A stretch of 64,000 nucleotides of DNA from Clostridium swellfunianum (GCF_023656515.1 NZ_JAMOFV010000006.1:3022036-3086035), one strand, 5' to 3'. Numbered from the stretch's first letter, positions 27,453-36,571 are shown. A program made the numbers and translations. The notes: generated by a model from the letters alone, not told the origin.

Positions 27453-28754
27453 ATGTCAAAAGAATTACAGCTTGCTAATGAGCTTATCGATTTTATTTAT
27501 GATAGTCCATCTGCTTTTCATGCAGCAGAAAGTGTAAAAAATATGCTGGAATCCAATGGATTTGATGAATTGAAAGCAGAAGATAGATGGAGCCTTCAGA
27601 ATGGAGGAAAATATTTTGTTACTAAGAATGATTCAGCGGTATTCGCTTTTGTAATTGGTAAAGGAAAGCCACAGGAAAAGGGTTTTAAGCTTATAGGTGC
27701 TCATACTGATTCGCCAAGCTTTAGAATAAAGCCAAATCCAGAAATGACATCTGAAAATATTTATGTGAGGCTTAATACTGAAGTTTATGGTGGGCCAATA
27801 CTAAATACTTGGCTAGACAGGCCATTAGCTGTGGCTGGAAGAGTAACATTAAAAGGTGAAAATCTTCTTAATCCAGTTACAAAATTAGTTAATATCAACA
27901 GACCAATACTTATAATTCCTAATCTTGCAATACATATGAATAGGGAAGTGAACAAGGGCGTTGAGCTTAACAGACAAAAAGATACGTTGCCGCTCTTATC
28001 ACTTATAAATGAGCAGCTTGAAAAAGGAAGCTACCTTTTAAATGCTGTTGCTGAAGAATTAAAGGTTTTAAAAGAGGATATTCTAGATTTTGACTTATTC
28101 CTTTATGAATTTGAGAAGGGAAGCATTATAGGTCTTAATAATGAATTTATATCAAGTCCAAGACTAGATGATTTGGCAATGGTTCATGCAGGGATAAAGG
28201 CTTTAATTAATGCTGAAGCTTCAGAAGCTACAAATATTATGGCTTGTTTTGACAATGAGGAAGTTGGAAGCTCAACTAAACAAGGGGCAGATTCGGAGCT
28301 TTTATCAAACCTTTTAGAAAGAATAGTATTAGCTCTTGGCGGAGATAGGGAAGATTTCTTTAGAGCTGTTTCAAGAAGCTTCATGATATCAGCTGATTTA
28401 GCTCATGCTGTTCATCCAAACAGCGGCGAAAAGGCTGATCCAATAAACAGACCAGTAATAAATAAGGGACCAGTTATAAAGCTTGCAGCAAATCAAAGCT
28501 ATACAACAGACAGTAATTCAGCTGCTGTTTATGAGCAAATCTGCAAGGCAGCAGGAGTTCCTGTTCAAAAGTATGTTAATCGTTCAGATACTCCAGGAGG
28601 TTCAACTATAGGACCAATTTCCTCAACTCACCTTGCATTGCGCTCGGTAGACATGGGAACTCCAATACTTGCTATGCACTCTATAAGAGAGCTTGGAGGA
28701 GTAGATGACCATAGCTATGTTGTTAAATCTTTTGAAGAGTTTTATAAAATATAG
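27453..28754 (+). CDS. M18-family aminopeptidase
   Basis: A cytoplasmic dinuclear-zinc aminopeptidase of 433 residues. Visible family motifs are GAHTDSPSFRIKP (first zinc His), YGGPILNTWLDRPL, DNEEVGSSTKQGA (catalytic and zinc Glu), SADLAHAVHPN, and the C-terminal SIRELGGVDDH. It removes N-terminal, often acidic, residues from peptides. The start is ATG 27453, nine bases behind AAAGGGGG. An in-frame ATG at 27417 lies inside the tandem repeat and would add residues unlike the family. It is expressed alone or followed by read-through to the lysine riboswitch region. Confidence 0.95.
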   Translation: MSKELQLANELIDFIYDSPSAFHAAESVKNMLESNGFDELKAEDRWSLQNGGKYFVTKNDSAVFAFVIGKGKPQEKGFKLIGAHTDSPSFRIKPNPEMTSENIYVRLNTEVYGGPILNTWLDRPLAVAGRVTLKGENLLNPVTKLVNINRPILIIPNLAIHMNREVNKGVELNRQKDTLPLLSLINEQLEKGSYLLNAVAEELKVLKEDILDFDLFLYEFEKGSIIGLNNEFISSPRLDDLAMVHAGIKALINAEASEATNIMACFDNEEVGSSTKQGADSELLSNLLERIVLALGGDREDFFRAVSRSFMISADLAHAVHPNSGEKADPINRPVINKGPVIKLAANQSYTTDSNSAAVYEQICKAAGVPVQKYVNRSDTPGGSTIGPISSTHLALRSVDMGTPILAMHSIRELGGVDDHSYVVKSFEEFYKI

Positions 28755-28856
28755 TAAAGAATATAAAAAGAAAAATTTTCTGATAACTATTGTAAAATGA
28801 AAATGACTGTGTTAAATTATAAAAAAGGATGAATTAAATTTCATTCTTAACTGAAT

Positions 28857-29045
28857 AAGTTACCTAGGGTAGAGGTGCTGTAACTAATAGTAATCATAAA
28901 GAGCGGGCACGCGCTGACTTATGATGAAAGGAGTTATGGCCGAAGGAAAAATTACTTTGCGAGTATTCTTCCTGGCTTTGCATAAAATATATGCAGGGTT
29001 GTCACTGTGAAAATGGTGGAGAGCTACAAGGTTCACAAGTTGCAG
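28857..29045 (+). ncRNA. Lysine riboswitch (L-box)
   Basis: The core elements of the L-box are present in order: GGTAGAGGTGC at the start, a TAGTAAT loop element, AAAGGAGTTATGGCCGAAGG, CTTCCTGGCTTTGCA, GGGTTGTCACTG, and GGTGGAGAGCTAC at the 3' side of the closing helix. It lies directly before a terminator and lysC-lysA. Lysine binding should favour the terminator and shut off lysine synthesis. The boundaries are approximate. Confidence 0.92.
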
Positions 29046-29061
29046 TAATACGTCTTATTAC

Positions 29062-29100
29062 AATGCAGCAAAGGTGTTCCTTTGCTGCATTTATTTTTTT
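29062..29100 (+). terminator. Regulated terminator of the lysine riboswitch
   Basis: AATGCAGCAAAGG pairs with CCTTTGCTGCATT around a 4-nt loop, followed by TTATTTTTTTT. It is the expression platform between the aptamer and lysC. Confidence 0.9.
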
Positions 29101-29154
29101 TATAAAATAATGTATGTTTCTAATTTATTAAAACATTAATTAGGGGGCTATAAT

Positions 29155-30354
29155 ATGGCTGTAGTTGTGCAGAAATACGGAGGCAGTTCCGTAGGGACTG
29201 TTGAAAAAATTAAAAATGTGGCTGAGACAATTATTAAGAGGAAGAACAAAGGTGATGATTTAGTAGTTGTTGTATCAGCAATGGGAGATACCACGGACGA
29301 TTTAATAGGACTTGCTAAAAAGATAACTGATAATCCTGATAAGAGAGAGCTAGATGTACTTCTTTCTACAGGTGAGATGATATCTTCGGCGCTTCTTGCT
29401 ATGGCTTTAAAGGATTCAGGTTATGATGCTGTAAGCTATACAGCTTATCAGATTGGAATAAGAACAAGTGGGCAGTATGGAAAATCTCTTATTGAGGATA
29501 TAGATGGAAACCACCTTAAAGAGAGCCTTGAGGAAGGTAAAATAGTGATTGTTGCAGGTTTTCAGGGAATCAATGAAGAAGGAGATATAACCACTCTTGG
29601 AAGAGGCGGTTCTGACACTACTGCAGTTGCTATAGCTGTTAAGCTTCAAGGAGTTTGCGAAATATACACTGATGTAGATGGGATTTATAGTGTAGACCCA
29701 AGAAAATATTCTAAAGCTAAAAGGCTTAGTGAGATAGATTATGAGGAAATGTTGGAACTTGCAAGTCTTGGAGCTCAAGTTATGCATTCCAGATCAGTAG
29801 AGCTTGGACAAAAGTATGGAATACCAATATATGTTGGGCTTAGCAATAGCGAAACTTGTGGAACAGTTATTAAGGAGGTTACTAATATGAATATGGAGAG
29901 CAAACCAGTTACAGGCCTTGCCACTAGTGATGAGGATGTGGCTGTCACAATAAGAGATATATCAAATGACACAAACGTACTATCAAATCTTTTTGAAGCA
30001 ATGGCAAGCAGAAGAATAAATGTTGATATGATAAGCCAAACTGCACCTGTAGAAGGAAGGGTTAATATATCCTTTACAATACCAAAGGATGATTTAAAAG
30101 AATGCTTATCAGTTATTAGGACTTATGCAAGCAAAAATAGCATAAATATAGATGAGGAAATAACAAAGTTCTCAATAGTTGGAATAGGAATGAAAACAAC
30201 CTCAGGGGTTGCAGCTAAAATGTTTAGATTGTTTAGTTCTAACAACATAGAAGTTAAGATGATAACTACCTCAGAAATTAGAATTACCTGTGCTATAAGG
30301 CAGGAAGACAAATTAAAGGCAATTAATCTAGTAGCAGAAGAGTTTAAATTATAA
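29155..30354 (+). CDS. lysC: Aspartate kinase
   Basis: This 399-residue enzyme phosphorylates L-aspartate, the first step to lysine, threonine and methionine. The kinase domain has VVQKYGGSSVG at the N-terminus, STGEMISSALLA, FQGINEEGDITTLGRGGSDTTAVA and the YTDVDGIYSVDPR loop. Two ACT domains occupy about residues 265-399 and provide allosteric control by lysine or threonine. It is controlled by the lysine riboswitch upstream and is followed by lysA after 12 bp, so this copy is dedicated to lysine and diaminopimelate. GGGGG lies 10 bases before ATG 29155. Confidence 0.97.
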   Translation: MAVVVQKYGGSSVGTVEKIKNVAETIIKRKNKGDDLVVVVSAMGDTTDDLIGLAKKITDNPDKRELDVLLSTGEMISSALLAMALKDSGYDAVSYTAYQIGIRTSGQYGKSLIEDIDGNHLKESLEEGKIVIVAGFQGINEEGDITTLGRGGSDTTAVAIAVKLQGVCEIYTDVDGIYSVDPRKYSKAKRLSEIDYEEMLELASLGAQVMHSRSVELGQKYGIPIYVGLSNSETCGTVIKEVTNMNMESKPVTGLATSDEDVAVTIRDISNDTNVLSNLFEAMASRRINVDMISQTAPVEGRVNISFTIPKDDLKECLSVIRTYASKNSINIDEEITKFSIVGIGMKTTSGVAAKMFRLFSSNNIEVKMITTSEIRITCAIRQEDKLKAINLVAEEFKL

Positions 30355-30366
30355 GGATGTGAGAGC

Positions 30367-31665
30367 ATGGAGTTTTTTGGTACAACGAAGGTTGTAGATA
30401 ATGTATTAAATATTGGTGGCGTAGATGCTACTCAGCTTGTTAAGCAGTATGGAACTCCTTTATATGTTATTGACGAGGAATTAGTTAGAGAAAAATGCAA
30501 AAGATATTATAAATCTTTTGCTGTAAAGGAAAGAGGCAATAGAGTTGCTTATGCAGGAAAGGCTTTCTTAACTCTTGCTATGTGTCAGGTAATAGCAGAG
30601 GAAGGCTTATGCCTTGATGTAGTTTCAGGAGGTGAGCTTTACACCGCAATAAAAAGCAAATTTCCAATAGAAAATGTCTATTTCCACGGCAATAATAAAA
30701 CTTTTGAGGAAATAGATATGGGAATCAAGTATGGGGTTGGGAAATTTGTCGTAGATAACTTCTATGAAATAGAAAGAATTGATGAAATAGCTAAAACTTA
30801 TGATAAAGTTCAAAAGATTCTTTTAAGAATAACTCCAGGCATAGAAGCCCACACTCATGAATATATAAAGACAGGCCAAATAGATTCGAAGTTTGGTTTT
30901 ACTATTTTAAATAACAATACTCTAAATGCAGTCAAGAGGGCAATAGAGCTTCCTAATATAGAGCTTGTTGGACTCCACTGTCACATAGGATCCCAGATTT
31001 TTGATATAACTCCTTATGAGGATGCAGTTGATGTTATGCTTTCTTTAGTAGCAAGCATAAGGCAAGGACTTGGCTATGAATTAAAGGAACTAGATTTAGG
31101 TGGAGGCTTTGGAATTCACTATAGAAGTGGGGATAATCCTAAAACAGTAGAACAATTTTGCAGTGCTATATTAAGCAGGGCAGACAAGACCGCAGCCGAA
31201 TTAGGAATAACCCTACCAAGCCTCACTATAGAACCAGGGAGATCAATAATTGGAAAGGCGGGCACAACTCTTTACACCGTTGGAGCAATAAAAGAAATTC
31301 CTGAAGTAAGAAAATATGTAGCTGTTGATGGTGGAATGACAGACAATATAAGACCAGCTCTTTATAAGGCAGAATACGAATGTGTAATAGCAAACAGAGT
31401 TGAAGCGGCGAGTAAAGAAAAGGTTACAATCTCAGGAAAGTGCTGTGAATCGGGAGATATTTTGTTAAATGATGTGCAAATACCAAAAGCTCAAAGTGGC
31501 GACATTCTTGCGGTGCTCTCAACAGGAGCTTACGGCTACTCCATGTCCAGCAACTATAACAAAATACCTAAGGCAGCTGTAGTCTTTGTTAAGGACGGAC
31601 AGTCAAAGCTTGTTTGCAAGAGACAAACTTATGAGGATGTTATAAACAACGAGATGATGCTATAA
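30367..31665 (+). CDS. lysA: Diaminopimelate decarboxylase
   Basis: A PLP-dependent fold-type III decarboxylase of 432 residues that makes L-lysine from meso-diaminopimelate. The PLP lysine is in AYAGKAF near residue 63. Further motifs are HCHIGSQIFD, LDLGGGFGIHY, EPGRSIIG, CCESGD and GAYGYSM, which together separate LysA from ornithine decarboxylases of the same fold. It forms an operon with lysC (12-bp gap) under the riboswitch. A terminator follows. Confidence 0.97.
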   Translation: MEFFGTTKVVDNVLNIGGVDATQLVKQYGTPLYVIDEELVREKCKRYYKSFAVKERGNRVAYAGKAFLTLAMCQVIAEEGLCLDVVSGGELYTAIKSKFPIENVYFHGNNKTFEEIDMGIKYGVGKFVVDNFYEIERIDEIAKTYDKVQKILLRITPGIEAHTHEYIKTGQIDSKFGFTILNNNTLNAVKRAIELPNIELVGLHCHIGSQIFDITPYEDAVDVMLSLVASIRQGLGYELKELDLGGGFGIHYRSGDNPKTVEQFCSAILSRADKTAAELGITLPSLTIEPGRSIIGKAGTTLYTVGAIKEIPEVRKYVAVDGGMTDNIRPALYKAEYECVIANRVEAASKEKVTISGKCCESGDILLNDVQIPKAQSGDILAVLSTGAYGYSMSSNYNKIPKAAVVFVKDGQSKLVCKRQTYEDVINNEMML

Positions 31666-31740
31666 ATAAAATTGGTATAAGAATATGCTAGCTTATAACC
31701 CGAAGCTTTCTTCAATCAGTTCTTATAATGAACAGAAAAT

Positions 31741-31779
31741 AAAACCTCCATGGCTTTGTACTAACCATGGAGGTTTTTC
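31741..31779 (+). terminator. Terminator of the lysC-lysA operon
   Basis: AAAACCTCCATGG pairs with CCATGGAGGTTTT around an 11-nt loop, followed by TCT. A second AT-rich inverted repeat follows at about 31787-31832 and could serve the convergent hemerythrin-like gene. Confidence 0.85.
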
Positions 31780-31877
31780 TCTTGCAAAGTAAAAAGTTAA
31801 CAATATAACTTTTTAACAATTTAACTTTTTGCTCTGCAAGGAATATGCCTTTAGTAATTGGTATAACTATTACTATT

Positions 31878-32627
31878 TTATTTCCAGGGCGTGAAGCTGC
31901 AGTAACCTATTTCATCGCAAGCTTTTTTCATAGTTTGCCAAAGCTTGGAATCTTTTAAAGTTTGCACTGAGGACGGATACAAAATATGATTTTCTTTATA
32001 TATGTGATCTCGTAGATTAAAGATTAGATATTTTGCTGCTTCATTAAGCTGTGACTTAAATTCTGCAAAGTCCATATTTTCTACTTTCTCCGATAAACTT
32101 TTAATTTCATGTTTCTTAGCTCGCAGCATATCATGTTCCATTCTCATAACTCTTGTTGGTCCTGTGACACCCCTTTTCTCAAGCTCAGGAAATAGAACAT
32201 CTTCCTCTCTTTTGTGGTGAGGTTCAGCACCAATTATTTCAACAGCTAAATTTAGAAGTTCATTAAATAAGGAAGTGTTTTTATCGAAGCTATTCATCTT
32301 TTGGATTTTACTGTTTAACTCTTCAAGTCTAGTTAGTCTTTTTAAAATCTCTTCATGCTCTTCAATCATAGTAGTTAAAACATGATCTGATGTTAAGCTT
32401 AATCTTAACTTATCAAGCTCATCCTTTAAAACCTCCATGTGTATATCGCAGAGGTGTCTTAAGTCCTCAGGTTTTGTTCCATTTTCAATAAGCTTTTGTT
32501 CAGCTAAAGATAATTCTAGCGGGTCAATATTTGAAACCATCTTTAAGGCCTCTTGTCTTAGTTCAGGAGTTATATCACCTGAGTTTAACTTTTGAAGCAG
32601 TTCTACTAATTTATCTATTCGTTCCAT
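31878..32627 (-). CDS. DUF438 plus hemerythrin-like protein
   Basis: A soluble protein of 249 residues. Residues about 1-75 match the DUF438 type (DKLVELLQKLNSGD, then a helical segment ending in DLRHLCDIHMEVL). Residues about 85-235 form a hemerythrin HHE four-helix bundle with iron-ligand candidates in MIEEHEEIL, EPHHKREEDVLFPELEKRG, MRMEHDML and LRDHIYKENHILYP. Many DUF438 proteins carry a PAS domain at the C-terminus; this one does not. Such proteins bind O2 or NO at a di-iron site and are linked to nitrosative stress in anaerobes. I start it at the ATG at 32625-32627, where GGAGG is correctly spaced; an ATG 15 bases earlier overlaps that site. Confidence 0.9.
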   Translation of the reverse strand: MERIDKLVELLQKLNSGDITPELRQEALKMVSNIDPLELSLAEQKLIENGTKPEDLRHLCDIHMEVLKDELDKLRLSLTSDHVLTTMIEEHEEILKRLTRLEELNSKIQKMNSFDKNTSLFNELLNLAVEIIGAEPHHKREEDVLFPELEKRGVTGPTRVMRMEHDMLRAKKHEIKSLSEKVENMDFAEFKSQLNEAAKYLIFNLRDHIYKENHILYPSSVQTLKDSKLWQTMKKACDEIGYCSFTPWK

Positions 32628-32903
32628 ATATTTTTCCTCCATTCACTTAATTAACTGTCTTAATTATAGCTTTAGTACAGTTTTCTTTCTGTGATTGGGA
32701 ACAAATAAAAATGTGATTCAAATCAAATTTTATTTAATGGTTATGTTAAATTACCTGGGTAATTTCAACATTATTTTTCAACATAGCCTATTTAATATGA
32801 AGTAAATTATAAAAACTTTTATAATTAAGGGAGTATAAAGGAAATTTTAATGATTTATAGAATATTATTATAAGTTCATTTTCTCATTGGAGGTTGAAGC
32901 AGT

Positions 32904-35591
32904 TTGAAAAGAATTGAATTGGTTTACGAGAAGCTTAAGGAGCTTGATAACGGAAGTGGAGTAAGCGCTCTTGAGCTTGCGGAAGCACTAGGTATAAGCA
33001 GAGCAAATGCAAGCAGTGATTTAAATAGATTATGTGAAGAAGGAAAGGCTTCTAAAAGCAACGGCAGGCCGGTGCTTTTTAAAATTACCGAGGAAGGTTT
33101 GGCAGAAAAAGAAAGAGAAAGCACAACAATAGATAAATTTGCAGCTAAAAATCAAAGCCTTTTTTCAGCAGTAGAGCAAGCAAAAGCTGCAATATTGTAT
33201 CCACCTAAAGGAATGCATATATTAATTCTTGGTGATACAGGAGTTGGAAAGTCTATGTTTGCGGGACTTATACATAAGTATGCAATAGAAATGGAAAAGC
33301 TTAGAAAGGAAGCACCCTTTGTTACCTTTAACTGTGCGGATTATGCAAACAACCCGCAGCTTTTAATAAGCCAGCTTTTTGGAACTAAAAAAGGTGCATA
33401 TACAGGAGCTGATTCAGATAAACAGGGTCTTATTGAAAAGGCCAATGGGGGAATACTTTTTTTAGATGAGGTGCATAGGCTCCCCCCAGAAGGGCAAGAA
33501 ATGTTTTTTACCTTTATGGATAAGGGGATATATAGGCGATTAGGAGAAACAGAGCAGGAAAGAAAAGCAAGTGTAATAATAATATCTGCTACTACAGAAA
33601 ATCCTGATTCTGCTCTCTTAAGAACATTTACAAGAAGAATACCTATGATAATCAGAATCCCTTCGTTGTCTGAAAGAAGCCTAGAGGAAAGATTTCATCT
33701 TATAAGCAGCTTCTTTAGAGAGGAATCTTCAAGGCTTGATAGAGAGATAATGGTCTCTGTCAATTCCATGAGAGCACTTTTAAGCTATGGGTGTTCAAAT
33801 AATATAGGTCAACTTAAGACTGATATACAGCTTGTTTGTGCTAAAGCTTATGCAGATTTTATTGCTCATAGAAAAAATGGTATTACTATAACCAGCTCTG
33901 AGCTTCCCTCATACATTCGGGAAGGTCTATATAGAGAAACTGAACATAGACAAATATGGAATAAGCTTATAGGAATAAATAAGAGATACTGCATCTTTGA
34001 TAATAGCAGTGATGAAATTTTATTTGAAGAGGAACAAAAAGAAGAAAATATTTATGAAATGATAGATATAAGATTCCATGAGCTTAAAGGGAAAGGCATA
34101 AATGGCAGTCAGCTGGAGCAGGAAATGGAAAAGGATATTGATGATTATTTTACCAAGTATCTTTATACTGTTAACAGAAGAATCGATATAACAAATTTGG
34201 AAAATCTAATAAGTCATGAAATTGTGGATGTTGTTCAAGAAATCATAAGCTTTAGTGAAGACAGACTTAAGAAGAATTTAAGTCAAAAGGTCTATTATGG
34301 TATGGCAGTTCATATAGCAAATTCAATAGAAAGAATTAAAAGAAACAAGAAAATAATTAATCCACAGTTAAATAAGATACGGACTGAGCACCCTGAAGAA
34401 TTTTCAGCAGCCTTAGACTGCCTGAAGATAATAGAAAGATGTTTGGATATAACGATTCCAATTGATGAAGCAGGTTTTCTGGCTATGTTTTTAGTTTATG
34501 ATGATAGAGAACGTATAGAGGAACAAGAGGAAGTTAAAGTAATAGTAATCGCTCATGGAGATACGACTGCAGCCTCTATGGCTGAGGTTTCAAACAAGCT
34601 TTTAGGAATAAAGCACGTTATGGGGATTAATGCGCCACTCGAAGAAAAACCGCAGCAGGTGCTGTCGAGATTAAAGACCATGGTTAAGGAAAATACTATA
34701 ACCTCTGATATTCTTCTTTTGGTGGATATGGGATCTCTTACAACCTTTGGTGAAGAGCTTGAAAAAGAGTTTAACATTAATACTAGGACAATACCTTTGG
34801 TAAGCACACTTCATGTTTTAGAAGCTGCAAGAAAATCCATGCTTGGGTATTCTTTAGAGCAGGTTTATATGGAAACTATGAATGTTAACAGATTTATAGA
34901 GCATGAAGGTGAAAAAGAAGAATTGGAAGAAAGTGTTAAAAATAAAATGGCGATTATAACTATATGCACAACAGGAGAGGGTAGTGCTAGAACAATAAAA
35001 GAATTTTTAGAAGCGGAGCTGCAATTTGATAGAAGTATTCTTGAAATTATTCCCCTTAACATTGTGGCTAAGGAAAATATAAGTACTAGGCTTAGAGCGA
35101 TTTCTAGGGATAAAACAGTATTATGCCTTGTGAGCTCTTTTAATATAAGTTCAAAGCTTCCTAAGTTTGGTCTTCATGAAGTTTTAAGCAGGAAAGCAAT
35201 AGAACAAATACAGAAGCTTATAGATATAGAAACTACTTATATCAAAATGGGAGATACTTTGAAGTATCAGCTTAAAAATATTGATGGAGCAGAAGTATTT
35301 AAGGATATTAAGGAATTTATAACTCAAGTTGAAGAAGACCTAAACATAAAAATGGATACAGACATTTTAATAGGCACTGCACTTCATATGGGATGTATGA
35401 TAGACAGGCTGAAAGCTGGCGGTGCTATAATAGAATTCGAAAATTGCAAGGAGTATATAAAGCAAAATCCTGAGCTTTATAGAGTAGTAAAAAATGCTTG
35501 CAGCCAGCTTAATAAAAAATATGGTGTATATATACTGGAAGATGAGATTTGTTATATAATGAGTTACTTTGATATAAAAAAATATAGTTAG
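32904..35591 (+). CDS. Sigma-54-dependent PTS operon activator, LevR type
   Basis: This 895-residue activator has an N-terminal winged HTH (about 1-65) and an AAA+ domain with Walker A GDTGVGKS (110-117), the sigma-54 contact loop GAYTGA (164-169) and Walker B GGILFLDEV. These are followed by PRD1 (VHIANSIERIKRNKK), an EIIA-mannose-like domain (His in VIAHGDTTAASM), an EIIB-Gat-like segment (Cys in TICTTGEGSART), and PRD2 (LHMGCMIDRLKAGG). PTS phosphorylation of these His and Cys residues tunes activity according to sugar flux. Translation starts at TTG 32904, 10 bases behind GGAGG. Two -24/-12 promoters directly downstream are its evident targets. Confidence 0.95.
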   Translation: MKRIELVYEKLKELDNGSGVSALELAEALGISRANASSDLNRLCEEGKASKSNGRPVLFKITEEGLAEKERESTTIDKFAAKNQSLFSAVEQAKAAILYPPKGMHILILGDTGVGKSMFAGLIHKYAIEMEKLRKEAPFVTFNCADYANNPQLLISQLFGTKKGAYTGADSDKQGLIEKANGGILFLDEVHRLPPEGQEMFFTFMDKGIYRRLGETEQERKASVIIISATTENPDSALLRTFTRRIPMIIRIPSLSERSLEERFHLISSFFREESSRLDREIMVSVNSMRALLSYGCSNNIGQLKTDIQLVCAKAYADFIAHRKNGITITSSELPSYIREGLYRETEHRQIWNKLIGINKRYCIFDNSSDEILFEEEQKEENIYEMIDIRFHELKGKGINGSQLEQEMEKDIDDYFTKYLYTVNRRIDITNLENLISHEIVDVVQEIISFSEDRLKKNLSQKVYYGMAVHIANSIERIKRNKKIINPQLNKIRTEHPEEFSAALDCLKIIERCLDITIPIDEAGFLAMFLVYDDRERIEEQEEVKVIVIAHGDTTAASMAEVSNKLLGIKHVMGINAPLEEKPQQVLSRLKTMVKENTITSDILLLVDMGSLTTFGEELEKEFNINTRTIPLVSTLHVLEAARKSMLGYSLEQVYMETMNVNRFIEHEGEKEELEESVKNKMAIITICTTGEGSARTIKEFLEAELQFDRSILEIIPLNIVAKENISTRLRAISRDKTVLCLVSSFNISSKLPKFGLHEVLSRKAIEQIQKLIDIETTYIKMGDTLKYQLKNIDGAEVFKDIKEFITQVEEDLNIKMDTDILIGTALHMGCMIDRLKAGGAIIEFENCKEYIKQNPELYRVVKNACSQLNKKYGVYILEDEICYIMSYFDIKKYS

Positions 35592-35596
35592 TAGTC

Positions 35597-35626
35597 TGCG
35601 GCTATTGGTGCCGCATTTTCTTTTTA
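35597..35626 (+). terminator. Terminator of the LevR-type gene
   Basis: TGCGGC (35597-35602) pairs with GCCGCA (35610-35615), followed by TTTTCTTTTT. It isolates the activator gene from the sigma-54 promoter that follows 7 bp later. Confidence 0.75.
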
Positions 35627-35632
35627 GTGTTT

Positions 35633-35648
35633 TGGCATGCAAGTTGCT
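35633..35648 (+). promoter_or_regulatory. Sigma-54 (-24/-12) promoter before the PTS IIA gene
   Basis: TGGCAT-N5-TTGCT with GG (35634-35635) and GC (35646-35647) separated by exactly 10 bp. It is preceded by AGTGTTT, the same flank as the second sigma-54 promoter. It is 62 bp before the IIA start codon. Confidence 0.9.
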
Positions 35649-35710
35649 ATATTAATGTAACGTAGCAAGTTATTTTTATAAACAACAATATGAGAGAGGA
35701 TGAGAGAGAT

Positions 35711-36022
35711 ATGAGCTATCAAGAGATTATAATGCAAATAATTATAAGTGGAGGCAATGCCAGGAGCCAAGCTATGGAGGCTATACACTTTGCAAAAGCT
35801 GGGCAAATAAAAGAAGCAAGAGAAGCTATAATTAAGGCCGATGAAGAATTATCGCAGGCCCATTCAGTACAAACACAGCTTATTCAAGAGGAGGCAGCAG
35901 GCAACAATAAAGAAGTAACGCTTCTTATGGTACACGCACAGGATCACCTAATGAATGCAATAACTGTAAAGGATCTTGCGCAGGAATTTATCGATATGTA
36001 TGAAAAATTGTTTAATAAATAA
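35711..36022 (+). CDS. PTS lactose/cellobiose-family EIIA component
   Basis: A cytoplasmic phosphocarrier of 103 residues with three helices. It takes phosphate from HPr on His75 in VHAQDHLM, the family active site (Asp78 binds the metal at the trimer interface), and passes it to EIIB. Its length and GNARSQAMEAIHFAKAG segment are typical of CelC/ChbA/LacF proteins. I prefer the ATG at 35711 over one at 35690, because GAGAGGATGAGAG lies just upstream and family members start with a similar MSYQEI. It has its own sigma-54 promoter, and the EIIB gene lies 240 bp downstream behind another. Confidence 0.93.
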   Translation: MSYQEIIMQIIISGGNARSQAMEAIHFAKAGQIKEAREAIIKADEELSQAHSVQTQLIQEEAAGNNKEVTLLMVHAQDHLMNAITVKDLAQEFIDMYEKLFNK

Positions 36023-36108
36023 AACACTATTTAAAACACTCAAAACACTAATGATAAAAAGTAAAACACTATAAAACAAGTAAAACACTAAAGATAAATT
36101 AAAACACT
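36021..36108. repeat. Array of AAAACACT repeats, candidate enhancer for the LevR-type activator
   Basis: AAAACACT occurs perfectly at 36021, 36033, 36042, 36063, 36082 and 36101, with a degenerate AAAACAAG at 36073, so spacings are 9-12 or 19-21 bp, near one or two helical turns. The first copy overlaps the IIA stop codon. Its complement AGTGTTTT abuts the -24 element of both sigma-54 promoters. The array lies 70-160 bp before the second -24 element, the usual enhancer distance. Confidence 0.8.
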
Positions 36109-36178
36109 ATAATATAAAACCGTCTTAAATTGCTATGAATCACATGAAATCAAACAGAAAATAATAAGAAAAGTGTTT

Positions 36179-36194
36179 TGGCACGATACTTGCT
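36179..36194 (+). promoter_or_regulatory. Sigma-54 (-24/-12) promoter before the PTS IIB gene
   Basis: TGGCAC-N5-TTGCT with GG (36180-36181) and GC (36192-36193) separated by exactly 10 bp, a near-perfect consensus. It is preceded directly by AGTGTTT. It drives the IIB, IIC and probably the MupG-like genes. Confidence 0.93.
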
Positions 36195-36262
36195 TATAAT
36201 ATTTATGCAGACAAAAATAACATAAGTAATTAAAAAATAAAATTGGAAAGGAGGAGGTAAGA

Positions 36263-36571
36263 GTGAAAAGGATTACCTTGGTTTGTGGGGCAGGAATGTC
36301 AACAAGTCTTCTAGTTGTAAAAATGAATGATGCTGCCAATAAACTTGGAATAGAAGCTAAAATAATTGCTGTAGCGGAAGCAGAGTTAAGGCATCATATC
36401 GATGAAACAGATGTACTACTTTTGGGTCCTCAAGTAAGATTTTTATTAAACAAATACAAAACAGCTTATGAACCAAAAGGAGTTAAAGTCGATGTTATAA
36501 ACAGCATTGACTACGGAATGATGAATGGAGAAAAGGTTTTAAATCATGCCTTAACTTTGTTAAGCAAATAA
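36263..36571 (+). CDS. PTS lactose/cellobiose-family EIIB component
   Basis: A 102-residue phosphocarrier with the P-loop TLVCGAGMSTSLLV, in which Cys8 is phosphorylated by EIIA and passes the phosphate to the incoming sugar. The fold and length match CelA/ChbB. It starts at GTG 36263, 6 bases behind GGAGGAGG. It follows the sigma-54 promoter and precedes the IIC gene by 56 bp, so it forms an operon with it. The sugar is probably a beta-linked disaccharide, by family. Confidence 0.95.
   Translation: MKRITLVCGAGMSTSLLVVKMNDAANKLGIEAKIIAVAEAELRHHIDETDVLLLGPQVRFLLNKYKTAYEPKGVKVDVINSIDYGMMNGEKVLNHALTLLSK

Noticed and set aside
36021-36120. AAAACACT repeats as a possible CRISPR or satellite
   Set aside because: Units are 8 bp with variable 9-21 bp spacing and no spacers of uniform length; the link to adjacent sigma-54 promoters explains them better.
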